DNA of 64,000 nucleotides from Paenibacillus sp. MSJ-34 (GCF_018918005.1 NZ_JAHLPR010000035.1:1-64000); one strand, 5' to 3'. Shown: positions 18,736 to 26,328, numbered from the stretch's first letter. Numbers and translations: made by a program. Notes: generated by a model not told the origin, from the sequence alone.

Positions 18736-19044
18736 ATGGAATCGATTCTTGAAGCCCTGTACCGTGGGCAGCTTCATCCCGAAGAGATAATTGTACCGTC
18801 TCATCCTGAATATCGGCCGTTAAGCCGACAAATCGGCGCTATGACGGAAAAATGGAGAAAAGAACTGAGCGACGAGATGTTTCGTGAGCTTGAGGAGTAT
18901 TCTGATCTTTGTGTGAGCGTGAACAGCTTGCATGTCGAAGCCGCCTTTATCCATGGATTCAGGCTCGGTGCCAACATGATCATTGAGGTTATGAGCAAAC
19001 GCGAGGAGTTGGTTCCGAATGCAACTTCGGGCGTGTCATTATGA
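18736..19044 (+). CDS. DUF6809-like element backbone protein
   Basis: A small acidic, helical protein of about 102 residues (MESILEALYRGQLHPEEIIV...), resembling the DUF6809 family found on Bacillota integrative elements. Function unknown. GGGAGG lies 6 nt before the ATG at 18736; an ATG two codons earlier (18730) is also possible but abuts the binding site. Its end overlaps the next gene by 26 bp, so the two are probably translationally coupled. Confidence 0.6.
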   Translation: MESILEALYRGQLHPEEIIVPSHPEYRPLSRQIGAMTEKWRKELSDEMFRELEEYSDLCVSVNSLHVEAAFIHGFRLGANMIIEVMSKREELVPNATSGVSL

Positions 19045-19351
19045 TAAAGATCACGACGTCATGACGGTTGTATTTGCGGATGGGACAACATGCCGCCTTA
19101 ATTGCTGCGAGATCGAAGCAACTCTGGATACGCATACAGCGGCGCGTTTCCGTCTGATCTGGCTAAAGGAAAAAGAGCCGTTTGCCTATGCTGAGTTGGT
19201 TCTTCAACACGATTTGAAGCGCTATGCCGAGGAATACAGCCGGGAATACATGAAGCAGCAGAACGAACTGGCAGAGCAGCTTGCCGATCACTATCAAGAT
19301 AAGGCATATGCGCAAGCTATTGCGAGAGAAATCATGATGCATGGAGATTAA
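19019..19351 (+). CDS. DUF6061-like element backbone protein
   Basis: A protein of 110 residues with a short beta-rich start (RACHYDKDHDVMTVVFADGT, then RLNCCEIEATLD) and a helical tail, LRLIWL-type to YAELVLQHDLKRYAEEYSRE. The pattern resembles DUF6061, small proteins common on clostridial and bacillary integrative elements. Function unknown. The start lies inside the end of the previous gene, with GAGGAGTTGG as ribosome binding site. Confidence 0.55.
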   Translation: MQLRACHYDKDHDVMTVVFADGTTCRLNCCEIEATLDTHTAARFRLIWLKEKEPFAYAELVLQHDLKRYAEEYSREYMKQQNELAEQLADHYQDKAYAQAIAREIMMHGD

Positions 19352-19502
19352 CTTCGTTTTATCGAGGGAAGCGCATAAGGCAGAGGTAGCTTTCAGATCA
19401 CCTAACCGAAAGGACGGATGACGCTTGAAAGCATTGCCGCCCCCGACGCTTCCTTCATTCTTTTTCCCGGCAGGTTTATACAACATGGAAATGCTGTCTT
19501 AC

Positions 19503-19559
19503 GTTGCAGCAAGCACTGAATTTGGTCTCCCAAATTCGCTTGGCAGGGGCGCTCCCCTG
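19503..19559 (-). other. Structured element copy B (inverted copy)
   Basis: Read leftwards: hairpin CAGGGG-AGCG-CCCCTG (19559-19544), spacer CCAAGC, hairpin GAATTTGG-GAGA-CCAAATTC (19537-19518), then the box CAGTGCTTGCTGCAAC (19518-19503), identical over 16 nt to copy A. The fifth pair of the second hairpin is T-A here and A-T in copy A, a compensatory change supporting a real stem. It lies between the DUF6061-like and DUF6076-like genes. Confidence 0.6.
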
Positions 19560-19593
19560 ATTCCCCTTACGTTTCCACCGACTTTTTCTTCGA

Positions 19594-20547
19594 TTACATG
19601 TCCAGTTTCAGCCAATCCAAAAAAGCTTCAAGGGTGATTTCCCCGCGCAAACAAGCGTCCCGATTTAGCTTGGCCAGCTCTGCCCATTGATAGAACGTTT
19701 CTTCCGTTGTCTTCCCGTACCGAATCCATGCAAAGCGTCTTTTGTATTCCCGAGTGTAGGCTTTAAGCGCAGGCGAATCGGCTTTCTTGCGCTCCCATTG
19801 GTTGAGTGCTCCGATCTCCTTGCAGGTTTTGGAGGGAGTGGCAAACGGTCGTTCACAATATTCGGCATTTTTGTTTCGGCTCAGCGCAAAGTAGCGACCG
19901 CAATTTTTACATATTCGAAAACGCAGTTCACGACGAATACATTCGCGCACGAAAAAGTCAGGTATGTCGAATACGCTCTGTGCCTCAAGTATATCTGTAA
20001 AAATGCCTTCTTTAACGAATTCATACCGGAGTTGCAGCGGCTGAAACGTAAAGCATCGAGAGCTGTTGGGGCTCTCTGTATAGAGATTTATAAGCTTGGC
20101 TTGAATCGGCGCTTCGGATACATCCACGTCCAGAACGTCATGCCAAAGCACCCGAAGCTGTTGCTGTGTCGTTTCGAGCATAGCGGGAATCCGTACCAGT
20201 TCTTCGACAGGCAACAGTCTGTCTACGTCCTTGTACGACTGCTGCCGCGCTTGTTTCAGGCGTTCCAGCCATTGTAAACGCAAGCAGGCGAAATACATAT
20301 GATAGCTGTTGAGTAAGGCCAGCCCCTCCGCAATCGGCTTTTCCAGTCGCTCCTCTTTCCCGGTTATTAGCTGATGAAGATCGGTTTGCAAGCGCTCTGT
20401 TACATCCCGAATCGGTTCTGCGTCCAGTTCCATCCATTCCAGAACAGTTTGGGAGAAAGGATATTGCGTATGCTGAACATGTCCGGAAGGTCCGTGCAGA
20501 AAGTGTTCCTGCCCATCGGCAATATAAGACTGAAAGGTATAGCTCAT
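19594..20547 (-). CDS. DUF6076-like protein with a zinc-binding segment
   Basis: A protein of 317 residues of unknown function. A helical N-terminal two-thirds is followed by a probable zinc segment near residues 210-240 (RICKNCGRYFALSRNKNAEY then CERP and a further Cys), and a helical tail rich in W, Y and K. The overall pattern fits DUF6076 proteins carried by integrative elements. It is transcribed leftwards, divergent from the TnpW-like gene at 20752. It may be a nucleic-acid-binding backbone protein; that is a guess from the zinc motif only. Confidence 0.6.
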   Translation of the reverse strand: MSYTFQSYIADGQEHFLHGPSGHVQHTQYPFSQTVLEWMELDAEPIRDVTERLQTDLHQLITGKEERLEKPIAEGLALLNSYHMYFACLRLQWLERLKQARQQSYKDVDRLLPVEELVRIPAMLETTQQQLRVLWHDVLDVDVSEAPIQAKLINLYTESPNSSRCFTFQPLQLRYEFVKEGIFTDILEAQSVFDIPDFFVRECIRRELRFRICKNCGRYFALSRNKNAEYCERPFATPSKTCKEIGALNQWERKKADSPALKAYTREYKRRFAWIRYGKTTEETFYQWAELAKLNRDACLRGEITLEAFLDWLKLDM

Positions 20548-20600
20548 GTCGCACCTCGAATAGACAATCGAATGTTAATTAAAGTGATTATATATTTTTG

Positions 20601-20629
20601 TTGACAATAGGTCAAGTGAAGTGTAGCAT
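20601..20629 (+). promoter_or_regulatory. Promoter candidate for the tnpW-like/recombinase genes
   Basis: TTGACA (20601-20606) and TAGCAT (20624-20629) are 17 bp apart, in the AT-rich gap between the DUF6076-like and TnpW-like genes. The -35 is consensus; the -10 matches 4 of 6. Confidence 0.4.
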
Positions 20630-20751
20630 ATAAATTACATAGACAATTGTAATATATTATTTATGGTTATCTATGTAGTAACGAGGGAAGGAGAAGCAGG
20701 CAAGAAATCTGTTCCTTGATAATTGAATAGCTGTAGCGAGGAGGAGCGTGT

Positions 20752-20988
20752 ATGAATGACGATCAACAGCGATTTCCGTCACCTACCCTGTCTGTTCCAA
20801 AAGGGGCAGGCAAGCAGGTGACGGGCTATCGCAATCATTCGGCAGAAAGTTTGCATCGACGCGAAGTGCAAATCGGTAAAACGATATACATAGTGCAAAG
20901 CTGCTACATCGGCAAAGACACGCTCAGCGACAAAATCAGGCGGCTTGTTCTGAGAAAATGGGAAGACGAGCAGCATCGGAGCGAATGA
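20752..20988 (+). CDS. TnpW-like small element protein
   Basis: A protein of 78 residues with the short conserved core EVQIGKTIYIVQSCYIGKDT and a basic helical tail ending SDKIRRLVLRKWEDE. This resembles TnpW, a small protein of unknown role encoded next to TnpX-type serine recombinases in Tn4451-like elements. Ribosome binding site GAGGAGGAG lies upstream. Its position 220 bp before the recombinase supports the assignment. A terminator-like hairpin separates the two genes. Confidence 0.6.
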   Translation: MNDDQQRFPSPTLSVPKGAGKQVTGYRNHSAESLHRREVQIGKTIYIVQSCYIGKDTLSDKIRRLVLRKWEDEQHRSE

Positions 20989-20999
20989 GGACCAATACC

Positions 21000-21027
21000 G
21001 GGAATCCACAAGATTCCCAGCTTTTTT
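21000..21027 (+). terminator. Rho-independent terminator between tnpW-like gene and recombinase
   Basis: GGGAATC (21000-21006), loop CACAA, GATTCCC (21012-21018), then AGCTTTTTT. A clean intrinsic terminator only about 180 bp before the recombinase start, so recombinase expression would need read-through, antitermination or an internal promoter. Confidence 0.7.
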
Positions 21028-21210
21028 CGGTTATGCCGCTTCATGAAGAGATATCATTCCCGTTCAGAAAAAAGCTGTACAATGAACAAGCCCCTGTGTG
21101 GAACCGTAGACCGCCTCCCTCGCTACGCTATTTCATGGAATGAACAGGAACATCGTTCAAAGATCCATTATACTGAAATCAGCCGACATGTTGCTGGGAA
21201 AGGATGGAGG

Positions 21211-22830
21211 ATGAAAAAACAGCAGCGGACCCGAACCGCTATTTACTGTCGTCTGAGTCGGGACGATGAGCAGAGCGGCGAAAGCATGAGTATTGAAAAT
21301 CAGCGAATTTTGCTCCAGCGTTATGCGAAAGACAACGGCTTTGAAGTGACGGACGTCTACATTGACGATGGCTGGAGCGGTACGAACTTTGATCGCCCCG
21401 ATTTTCAGCGGATGAAACGCGATATTGAGAGCGGCGGCATTGATATCGTATTGGTAAAGGACTTGAGCCGATTAGGGCGCAACCAGATTGAAACAAGCCT
21501 GTGCATTCAGGTGTTCTTTCCCGAATACCAGGTGCGTTTTATTGCCGTCAGCGAAAACATTGACACCGCCAAAGGCGAAGACGACTTCATGGAACTGCGC
21601 AATCTGTTCAATGAATGGTTCGTCCGCGATACAAGCCGGAAGGTAAAGAGCGGCTACCGCCAACGGGCGTTGAACGGCGATTACACCGGAGCCTTTGCTC
21701 CCTACGGCTACCGCAAGGATGAGCAGAACAAGCATAAGCTGATTCCGGATGAGAACACCGCCCCTGTCGTACAGCGTATTTTTCGATTGGCGGTCGAAGG
21801 GCATAGCCCCTACAAAATCGGCAGATTGCTCCGAGCAGATCGCATTCTGACCCCGCGCGCTTACCTGGCCGAGCAGCATCAACGTTACCTGAAAGTAGTC
21901 AATGCCAGGCATCCGTATGATTGGGGAGCAACGACAGTCAAGGTCATACTCCAGAACAAGGTGCATCTGGGACATATGGTGAGTCACAAGACGACCAAGC
22001 CTTCCTTCAAGAGAAAAGGATTGGTTGCAGTCCCAGAGGACGAATGGATTGAGGTTCCAAATACACACGAGCCGCTGGTTGACGAGGAAACCTTTGCCTT
22101 GGCGCAAAAGGTGGTTCGCGTGAAAAAACGCCCGACCAAGACAGGCGAGCATCAAATCTTTGCGGGACTTTTGAAATGCTCCACCTGCGGACAAGGATTA
22201 TCCTTCGCTCGCGGCGGCAGCAGCAAGACCAGCGGCGGCAAAGGAGGGCGTGGCAGCTTCGCATGCAATCAGTCGCGGACACGCGGCAAAGCCTATTGCA
22301 GTTTTCATTATATCAGCTATGTGGATGTGTACGAGATTATATTGGCGGATATTCAGCGTCATGCGAGGACGGCCAAGGAGCAGGAAAGCGCCTTTGTCGA
22401 GATGGTTGCCGCGATGAGCCACAGCCAACAGAGGAAGCAATGGGGAGCCGCAATGAAAGAGCGAGACAAGCTGAAGAAACGGGAGGACGAACTGCAAACC
22501 ATTCAGCGGAAGCTCTATGAAGACAATGCATTAGGACGAATTACGGATGAGCAATATGTGGCGCTATCACGAGATTTTACAGCAGAGCAAGCACAATTGA
22601 AAGAACGGTTGAAGCTGCTGGAAGAACAGCTTAACCAGGTAGAAAGCAAACGGGAGAACACGACCCGATTTTTGGAACTGGTACGAGCGTACACTGATAT
22701 GAAGGAACTAACGAAACCGATATTGAATGAATTGATTGACAAGGTTGTTGTGTTTGATGCCGAGAAGGTAAACGGCAAGCGAGTGCAGCGTATTGATATT
22801 TACTACCGATTCGTCGGCTTAATTTCGTAA
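21211..22830 (+). CDS. Large serine recombinase, TnpX/TndX class
   Basis: A protein of 539 residues that probably catalyses excision and integration of the element. The N-terminal resolvase domain has the catalytic Ser16 in AIYCRLSRDDEQ, DDGWSGTNFDRPDF and VLVKDLSRLGRN. A recombinase domain follows (about 165-300), then a zinc ribbon (LLKCSTCGQG ... FACNQSRTRGKAYCSFHYI, about 325-370), a coiled coil (about 400-480) and a DUF4368-like tail ending QRIDIYYRFVGLIS. Length is typical of the family. The ATG at 21211 gives a standard resolvase start with AAAGGA 6 nt upstream of the abutting GGAGG; the frame stays open back to 21043. The stop is 16 bp from the right terminal repeat. Confidence 0.92.
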   Translation: MKKQQRTRTAIYCRLSRDDEQSGESMSIENQRILLQRYAKDNGFEVTDVYIDDGWSGTNFDRPDFQRMKRDIESGGIDIVLVKDLSRLGRNQIETSLCIQVFFPEYQVRFIAVSENIDTAKGEDDFMELRNLFNEWFVRDTSRKVKSGYRQRALNGDYTGAFAPYGYRKDEQNKHKLIPDENTAPVVQRIFRLAVEGHSPYKIGRLLRADRILTPRAYLAEQHQRYLKVVNARHPYDWGATTVKVILQNKVHLGHMVSHKTTKPSFKRKGLVAVPEDEWIEVPNTHEPLVDEETFALAQKVVRVKKRPTKTGEHQIFAGLLKCSTCGQGLSFARGGSSKTSGGKGGRGSFACNQSRTRGKAYCSFHYISYVDVYEIILADIQRHARTAKEQESAFVEMVAAMSHSQQRKQWGAAMKERDKLKKREDELQTIQRKLYEDNALGRITDEQYVALSRDFTAEQAQLKERLKLLEEQLNQVESKRENTTRFLELVRAYTDMKELTKPILNELIDKVVVFDAEKVNGKRVQRIDIYYRFVGLIS

Positions 22831-22845
22831 ACAACAGAGGTTCTT

Positions 22846-22866
22846 ACCTCGTTAAAAATAGATTAC
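22846..22866 (-). repeat. Right terminal inverted repeat of the element
   Basis: Read leftwards from TCCG (22867-22870), 18 of 21 bases match the left terminal repeat at 9495-9515. In the predicted circular form the two repeats flank TCCG symmetrically, as expected for a serine-recombinase attP. Confidence 0.8.
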
Positions 22867-22870
22867 TCCG

Positions 22871-23623
22871 CTCTTATGGATTGATCCTGACGGATTTGCC
22901 CCTGTGCCGATTGGACATGTTTATGTAGTTGAAGGAACTTATAAGGGGAAATTTGAAAGATATGTGGGATCCACTGCACAGGAACTCCTCGAACGTATGG
23001 GAAAACACAAATGGAACGAATTTATTACAGCTAAATCTACTATAGTGACGACATACGAAGTGAAGGCTGAGTTGGATGTAGCGGGATCTGGGAAAGGAAC
23101 ACTAAGAAGTGCAATTAATGAAGCTCTTCGTGCAGCCGAACAATTAATTATTGATAAATTTGGTGGTAAAGATAAACTTCTAAATAAAAGGAATGCGGCG
23201 ATAGAAGCAAAGAGGATAAATTGGACTAAAAGACACAATGTCGAAATTGACGTGAATTCCCCCAAACTGTCTTTAAAAGGTGGTCTTCGAGTGAATAGTT
23301 TTGCCGGTTTCGCTTTATTGGATGCGTTTATCTTGTACCGAGACTTAAAGGAATCCCAATATGAGTGGGCACCTTATATTTTGCAGGATCTAGACGGTAT
23401 ATTTACAATAGGTTATGGAAAAAACGGCTGGTTTTCTAGTATGAAATATTGGAAAACTTATCAATCAGGTCCAAATGAGGGGCAGAAAGTATATATAGAG
23501 AAAGATGAATTCAATTTTTGGAAAAAAGAGGCAGAAGCTCTATGGGGAAGGCTCGATTTTTGGGGGAACTTCGTGCCGGGATTGCTTAATCCAGAATTAC
23601 CTACGGCCAAACTCGAAATATAG
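22871..23623 (+). CDS. Displaced Rhs C-terminal toxin, GIY-YIG nuclease-like
   Basis: The severed 3' part of the Rhs gene, 250 codons plus stop, without its own start or ribosome binding site. It opens with LLWIDPDGFAPVP, which completes the WNNP...DPxG boundary lost at 9494, in the same frame. The toxin domain then shows GIY-YIG features: GHVYVVEGTYKG, RYVGSTAQELLERMGKHKW (Tyr-Val-Gly, Arg, His), and AAEQLIIDKFGGKDKLLNKR with the expected Glu. Such nuclease tips are known in Rhs and CDI toxins. About 110 further residues (W-rich) have no recognised fold. GC is lower than the Rhs core, as is usual for exchangeable tips. A GTG at 22904 could in principle start a fragment. The immunity gene follows at 23673. 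Confidence 0.75.
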   Translation, partial: LLWIDPDGFAPVPIGHVYVVEGTYKGKFERYVGSTAQELLERMGKHKWNEFITAKSTIVTTYEVKAELDVAGSGKGTLRSAINEALRAAEQLIIDKFGGKDKLLNKRNAAIEAKRINWTKRHNVEIDVNSPKLSLKGGLRVNSFAGFALLDAFILYRDLKESQYEWAPYILQDLDGIFTIGYGKNGWFSSMKYWKTYQSGPNEGQKVYIEKDEFNFWKKEAEALWGRLDFWGNFVPGLLNPELPTAKLEI

Positions 23624-23672
23624 ATTGAATGGTATTCAATAAACAACGAATCCGGAGGAATCAAGATATCGT

Positions 23673-24653
23673 ATGGGACTGGAACTAATCTTAGAAGAAC
23701 CTAATTTTCGTGATTTGCGACGAATAGAGTCGGATTATGACTCCATTGCATTCATGAATAGTGTGGGGATGGAAGTCGATTCGTCTGAGCTTGTGGATTT
23801 TATGAGCAAGCTTGAAGGAAGAGGAAAAATAGAAAAACTTAGCATAAGCTTCAATTCTCAATTAAAAGATCTCCAGGTCGTTAGAGCGTTTCCTAATTTA
23901 CGTTACATCGCTGTATACGGATATCGGATCGATTCGCTGGACGGACTGGAATGGTTTCAACGTGGCGAGTCTATTAAGATCAGTACGGAATCGAAAAATC
24001 GTCGTCGGAAGATTGCTCAAATATCACGGGCCCCCATCAAGCAAATGTCTCTTCAATTTGCTCAGCCGGAAGATTTAGACGCTGTTGGCGAATGCTTAAC
24101 GTTGAACGAACTTGAACTGTTTCGCAGCAGCGATCTGGAATTTTCGAAGTGGAGTCGGGTTCCTCTGGAATCGCTTAGACTTAAACAAGGCAAATTCATA
24201 GAACTGGGGAACACTGCGGATGTCAGAAGTCTAAAATGGTTGTGGGTGTTAGGTTGCCGCAGCCTAGAACGGTTCACAGGAGACAATAGTAAAATAATTA
24301 GATTATTGATTGATGATTGTAAAAAACTCGATTTGCGTACTGTTCAAACATTTCAAGGACTTGAAACATTAATCGTAAATAGTATTCCTAACGAAATTGG
24401 TCTGACCGAAATGGGAACATTCAAGCAATTGGAAAGTCTTTCGCTGATTCATTCCAAGGTTCAAGTCGATACAACAGAACTGAAACGCCATTTCCCCAAA
24501 TTGAAGGAACTTCATATCTCCAATCTGAAGAATGGACAAGTGCTTGAACTTAGCCAACTGAATCCGGGAGTTCTCGTTTCGGGCAGAATTTTCTTTCGGA
24601 AAGATAGGTTTATAACATATAAAGCCTTAAATGGAAAGGTGATAGAGGAATAA
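23673..24653 (+). CDS. Leucine-rich-repeat-like immunity protein candidate
   Basis: A protein of 326 residues with irregular leucine-rich repeats (for example LSISFNSQLKDLQVVRAFPN, LETLIVNSIP, LKELHISNLK) and no signal peptide or membrane segment, so cytoplasmic. It lies 49 bp after the stop of the Rhs toxin tip, the standard position of a cognate immunity gene, and shares its low GC. GGAGGA lies 13 nt before the ATG, a long spacing. Immunity to the GIY-YIG-like toxin is inferred from position. Its expression while the element is inserted would need a promoter other than the Rhs one. Confidence 0.6.
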   Translation: MGLELILEEPNFRDLRRIESDYDSIAFMNSVGMEVDSSELVDFMSKLEGRGKIEKLSISFNSQLKDLQVVRAFPNLRYIAVYGYRIDSLDGLEWFQRGESIKISTESKNRRRKIAQISRAPIKQMSLQFAQPEDLDAVGECLTLNELELFRSSDLEFSKWSRVPLESLRLKQGKFIELGNTADVRSLKWLWVLGCRSLERFTGDNSKIIRLLIDDCKKLDLRTVQTFQGLETLIVNSIPNEIGLTEMGTFKQLESLSLIHSKVQVDTTELKRHFPKLKELHISNLKNGQVLELSQLNPGVLVSGRIFFRKDRFITYKALNGKVIEE

Positions 24654-24667
24654 TTATACGAGATGGA

Positions 24668-24709
24668 GGACCGCAGACGAGACAGATTTCTTGCTTGCGG
24701 TTCTTTTTT
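24668..24709 (+). terminator. Terminator after the immunity gene
   Basis: GACCGCA pairs with TGCGGTTC across an interrupted stem, followed by TTTTTTA. It resembles the terminator at 30009-30054. Confidence 0.6.
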
Positions 24710-24925
24710 ATGCCGTGCCGCGATTTGATTCGCGTACGGCGAATTTTGCTTACCTTACAAGTCTGCCGATGGAAAGAAACTAACCCGATCCAACGACTCG
24801 GCATTACTCGACATTATTAGTGAAGGGTTTTGACATCAAGATATAACCTATTTCTTAAATAATTACTACAATATAGTAAATTAATATATTTTTTATAAGT
24901 TGTATTGGCGAAGGGAGTGGGCAAG

Positions 24926-25684
24926 TTGAAACTTTATGGTGATTTTACAAAGAAAGATTGGTTGGATGTTTTTGGTGTAGAAGAAAATCAAATTCCATTA
25001 TCGTGTATCATTCATGGCGAGTGGAACCACGAAGAAAATCTAAACCTATGGAAAGATACCCTGAAAGAAGAATTGTGGCTGCCAAAATGGAACACTGTAA
25101 TCGGGAAATACGAAGGAAAGAATATTGGTTTTGCGAATGTATATGGCAGCCCTATTGCAGCTATGATTACACATCAATTTGCTTCGGCGGGCACCAATCA
25201 ATTTATCCAAACCGGATATTTTGGAGGTTTGTCTTTTGATGTTACATATGGCGATATTCTTATTGTTTCAGAAGCGGAAATGAAAGATGGAGCATCACAT
25301 TGGTATCTTCCAAATCGTAAGACAGTGAAATCAGACGAACAATTACTAAATGCAACCATAGATTATTGAGAAAAAAAGGGATACTCATATGCGGTAGGAA
25401 GTGTTCTTTCTACAAGTGCAATACTGCTTGAAACACAAGAATTGATTAGCGAATGGGGTTTGAACGGCCATTTGGGAGTGGATATGGAAACAGCAACAAC
25501 ATTGGCAGTAGCGAAAAGGTTTGGTAAAAAGGCGATTGGCTTGTTAAATCTATCAGACCATTTAATGGTAGGAGATACGCTTTACTCTTATACAAAAGAA
25601 CGAGAGTTAATCGAAGCAGAAACAGACGAAAAAATAAGGGATGTTGCCCTTTATTTATCTTTAATCTCAAATAAGTTGAAATAA
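24926..25684 (+). pseudogene. Nucleoside phosphorylase-like gene broken by one in-frame TGA
   Basis: Two same-frame segments separated by one TGA (25367-25369) make a protein of about 252 residues of the nucleoside phosphorylase/PNP-UDP superfamily. The first part has IGKYEGKNIGFANVYGSPIA and a TGYFGGLSFDVTYGDI stretch. After the stop the frame reads on as KKGYSYAVGSVLSTSAILLE and LGVDMETATTLAVAKRFGKK, the family's DMETA motif, with SDH further on. The most likely start is TTG at 24926, with GGGAG upstream; TTG 24905 and GTG 24917 are alternatives. A consensus TTGACA lies at 24830-24835. A single nonsense change in an otherwise intact frame suggests recent inactivation or a sequencing error. 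Confidence 0.7.
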
Positions 25685-25833
25685 AAACAAAAAAAGTATC
25701 GACGCCAACAAATCAAAGGATGGGCGTAGATGATATTCTACAATATCTCAAAGAGAACGGAGAATACTCAGGCAGACGGGAAATACCTCACAATTGTTGT
25801 GAAAATTGTTCAGTAAATACTACCGGAGGACAT

Positions 25834-26190
25834 ATGAATATAGATTTTAAATCAGTAAGCATTTATGTAACAACTAATGATGATTTATTTATACTTCCAA
25901 GAGGTGTATCTAAAAAGTGGGGTGGGGCAGTAATCGATCTCGAGTTGCATTAAAAACCTACAGCAATAGAAAAAATCTTTAAAATTAAGGGATATTTAAA
26001 AGCAGTCAAACAAATGAGATATGTTAGTATTGAATGGGGTATTGATGAAGGCTACAATATTGTCCCAACTATCAACTCTGGCAAGAAGGGATTTGTTCAT
26101 TTAGAGGAAGAGGCCATAAGCATCGGAAAAAAACTCCATGCGGGGGATTTAGCCCGAGCAATCAGGTCTGCAATTAGTTTATCAAAGTAA
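25834..26190 (+). pseudogene. CDI/Rhs immunity-like gene broken by one in-frame TAA
   Basis: ATG at 25834 (GGAGG 5 nt upstream) opens a frame of 118 sense codons interrupted by TAA at 25951-25953. The reading runs NIDFKSVSIYVTTNDDLFIL and KKWGGAVIDLELH, then after the stop IEKIFKIKGYLKAVKQMRYV and KKLHAGDLARAIRSAISLSK. The short FILPRG strand and the final helix resemble contact-dependent-inhibition immunity proteins, so this may be an orphan immunity gene left from an earlier toxin tip. The frame is open upstream to 25720, possibly a toxin remnant. The family call is tentative. Confidence 0.5.
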
Positions 26191-26197
26191 TAGAATG

Positions 26198-26233
26198 AAA
26201 CCACAGGCGGCTAACTATCGCTTGTGGTTTTTT
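26198..26233 (+). terminator. Terminator after the degraded immunity gene
   Basis: AAACCACAGGCG pairs with CGCTTGTGGTTT (11 of 12) and is followed by TTTATG. A second weaker GAACCGCC/GGTGGTTC hairpin with a T-run follows at about 26242-26285, just before the MocR gene. Confidence 0.65.
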
Positions 26234-26328
26234 ATGCGGAAGAACCGCCAAAGGATGAAAAATCCAGTACGGTGGTTCTTTTTTTCTCTCATTTCCTATG
26301 CCATCATTATAAATGGGGGCGATGAAGA

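Larger units (their letters stand above)
9491..22870 (+). mobile_element. Integrative element encoding type I R-M, inserted in an Rhs gene
   Basis: The element proper is 9495-22866 (13,372 bp). It is flanked on both sides by TCCG (9491-9494 and 22867-22870), and its ends are 21-bp imperfect inverted repeats. Deleting it at TCCG joins the Rhs codon for Pro (9492-9494) in frame to CTC TTA TGG ATT GAT CCT, giving WNNPLLWIDPDG, the normal Rhs core-to-toxin junction. Cargo is a type I R-M operon with a PrrC-like gene and a Fic gene. The backbone is RHH, DUF6809-like, DUF6061-like, DUF6076-like and TnpW-like genes and a TnpX/TndX-class serine recombinase beside the right end. No relaxase or conjugation gene is present. 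Confidence 0.9.

Noticed and set aside
19425-19637. 70-residue plus-strand frame
   Set aside because: It lies across structured copy B and the end of the convergent DUF6076-like gene with no ribosome binding site.
22904-23623. Treating the toxin tip as an independent gene starting at GTG 22904
   Set aside because: No ribosome binding site, and the in-frame WIDPDG upstream shows that it is the severed end of the Rhs gene.
25367-25369. TGA in the nucleoside phosphorylase-like gene considered as selenocysteine
   Set aside because: No selenoprotein family match, no apparent SECIS structure and no Sec machinery in the window; nonsense mutation is simpler.
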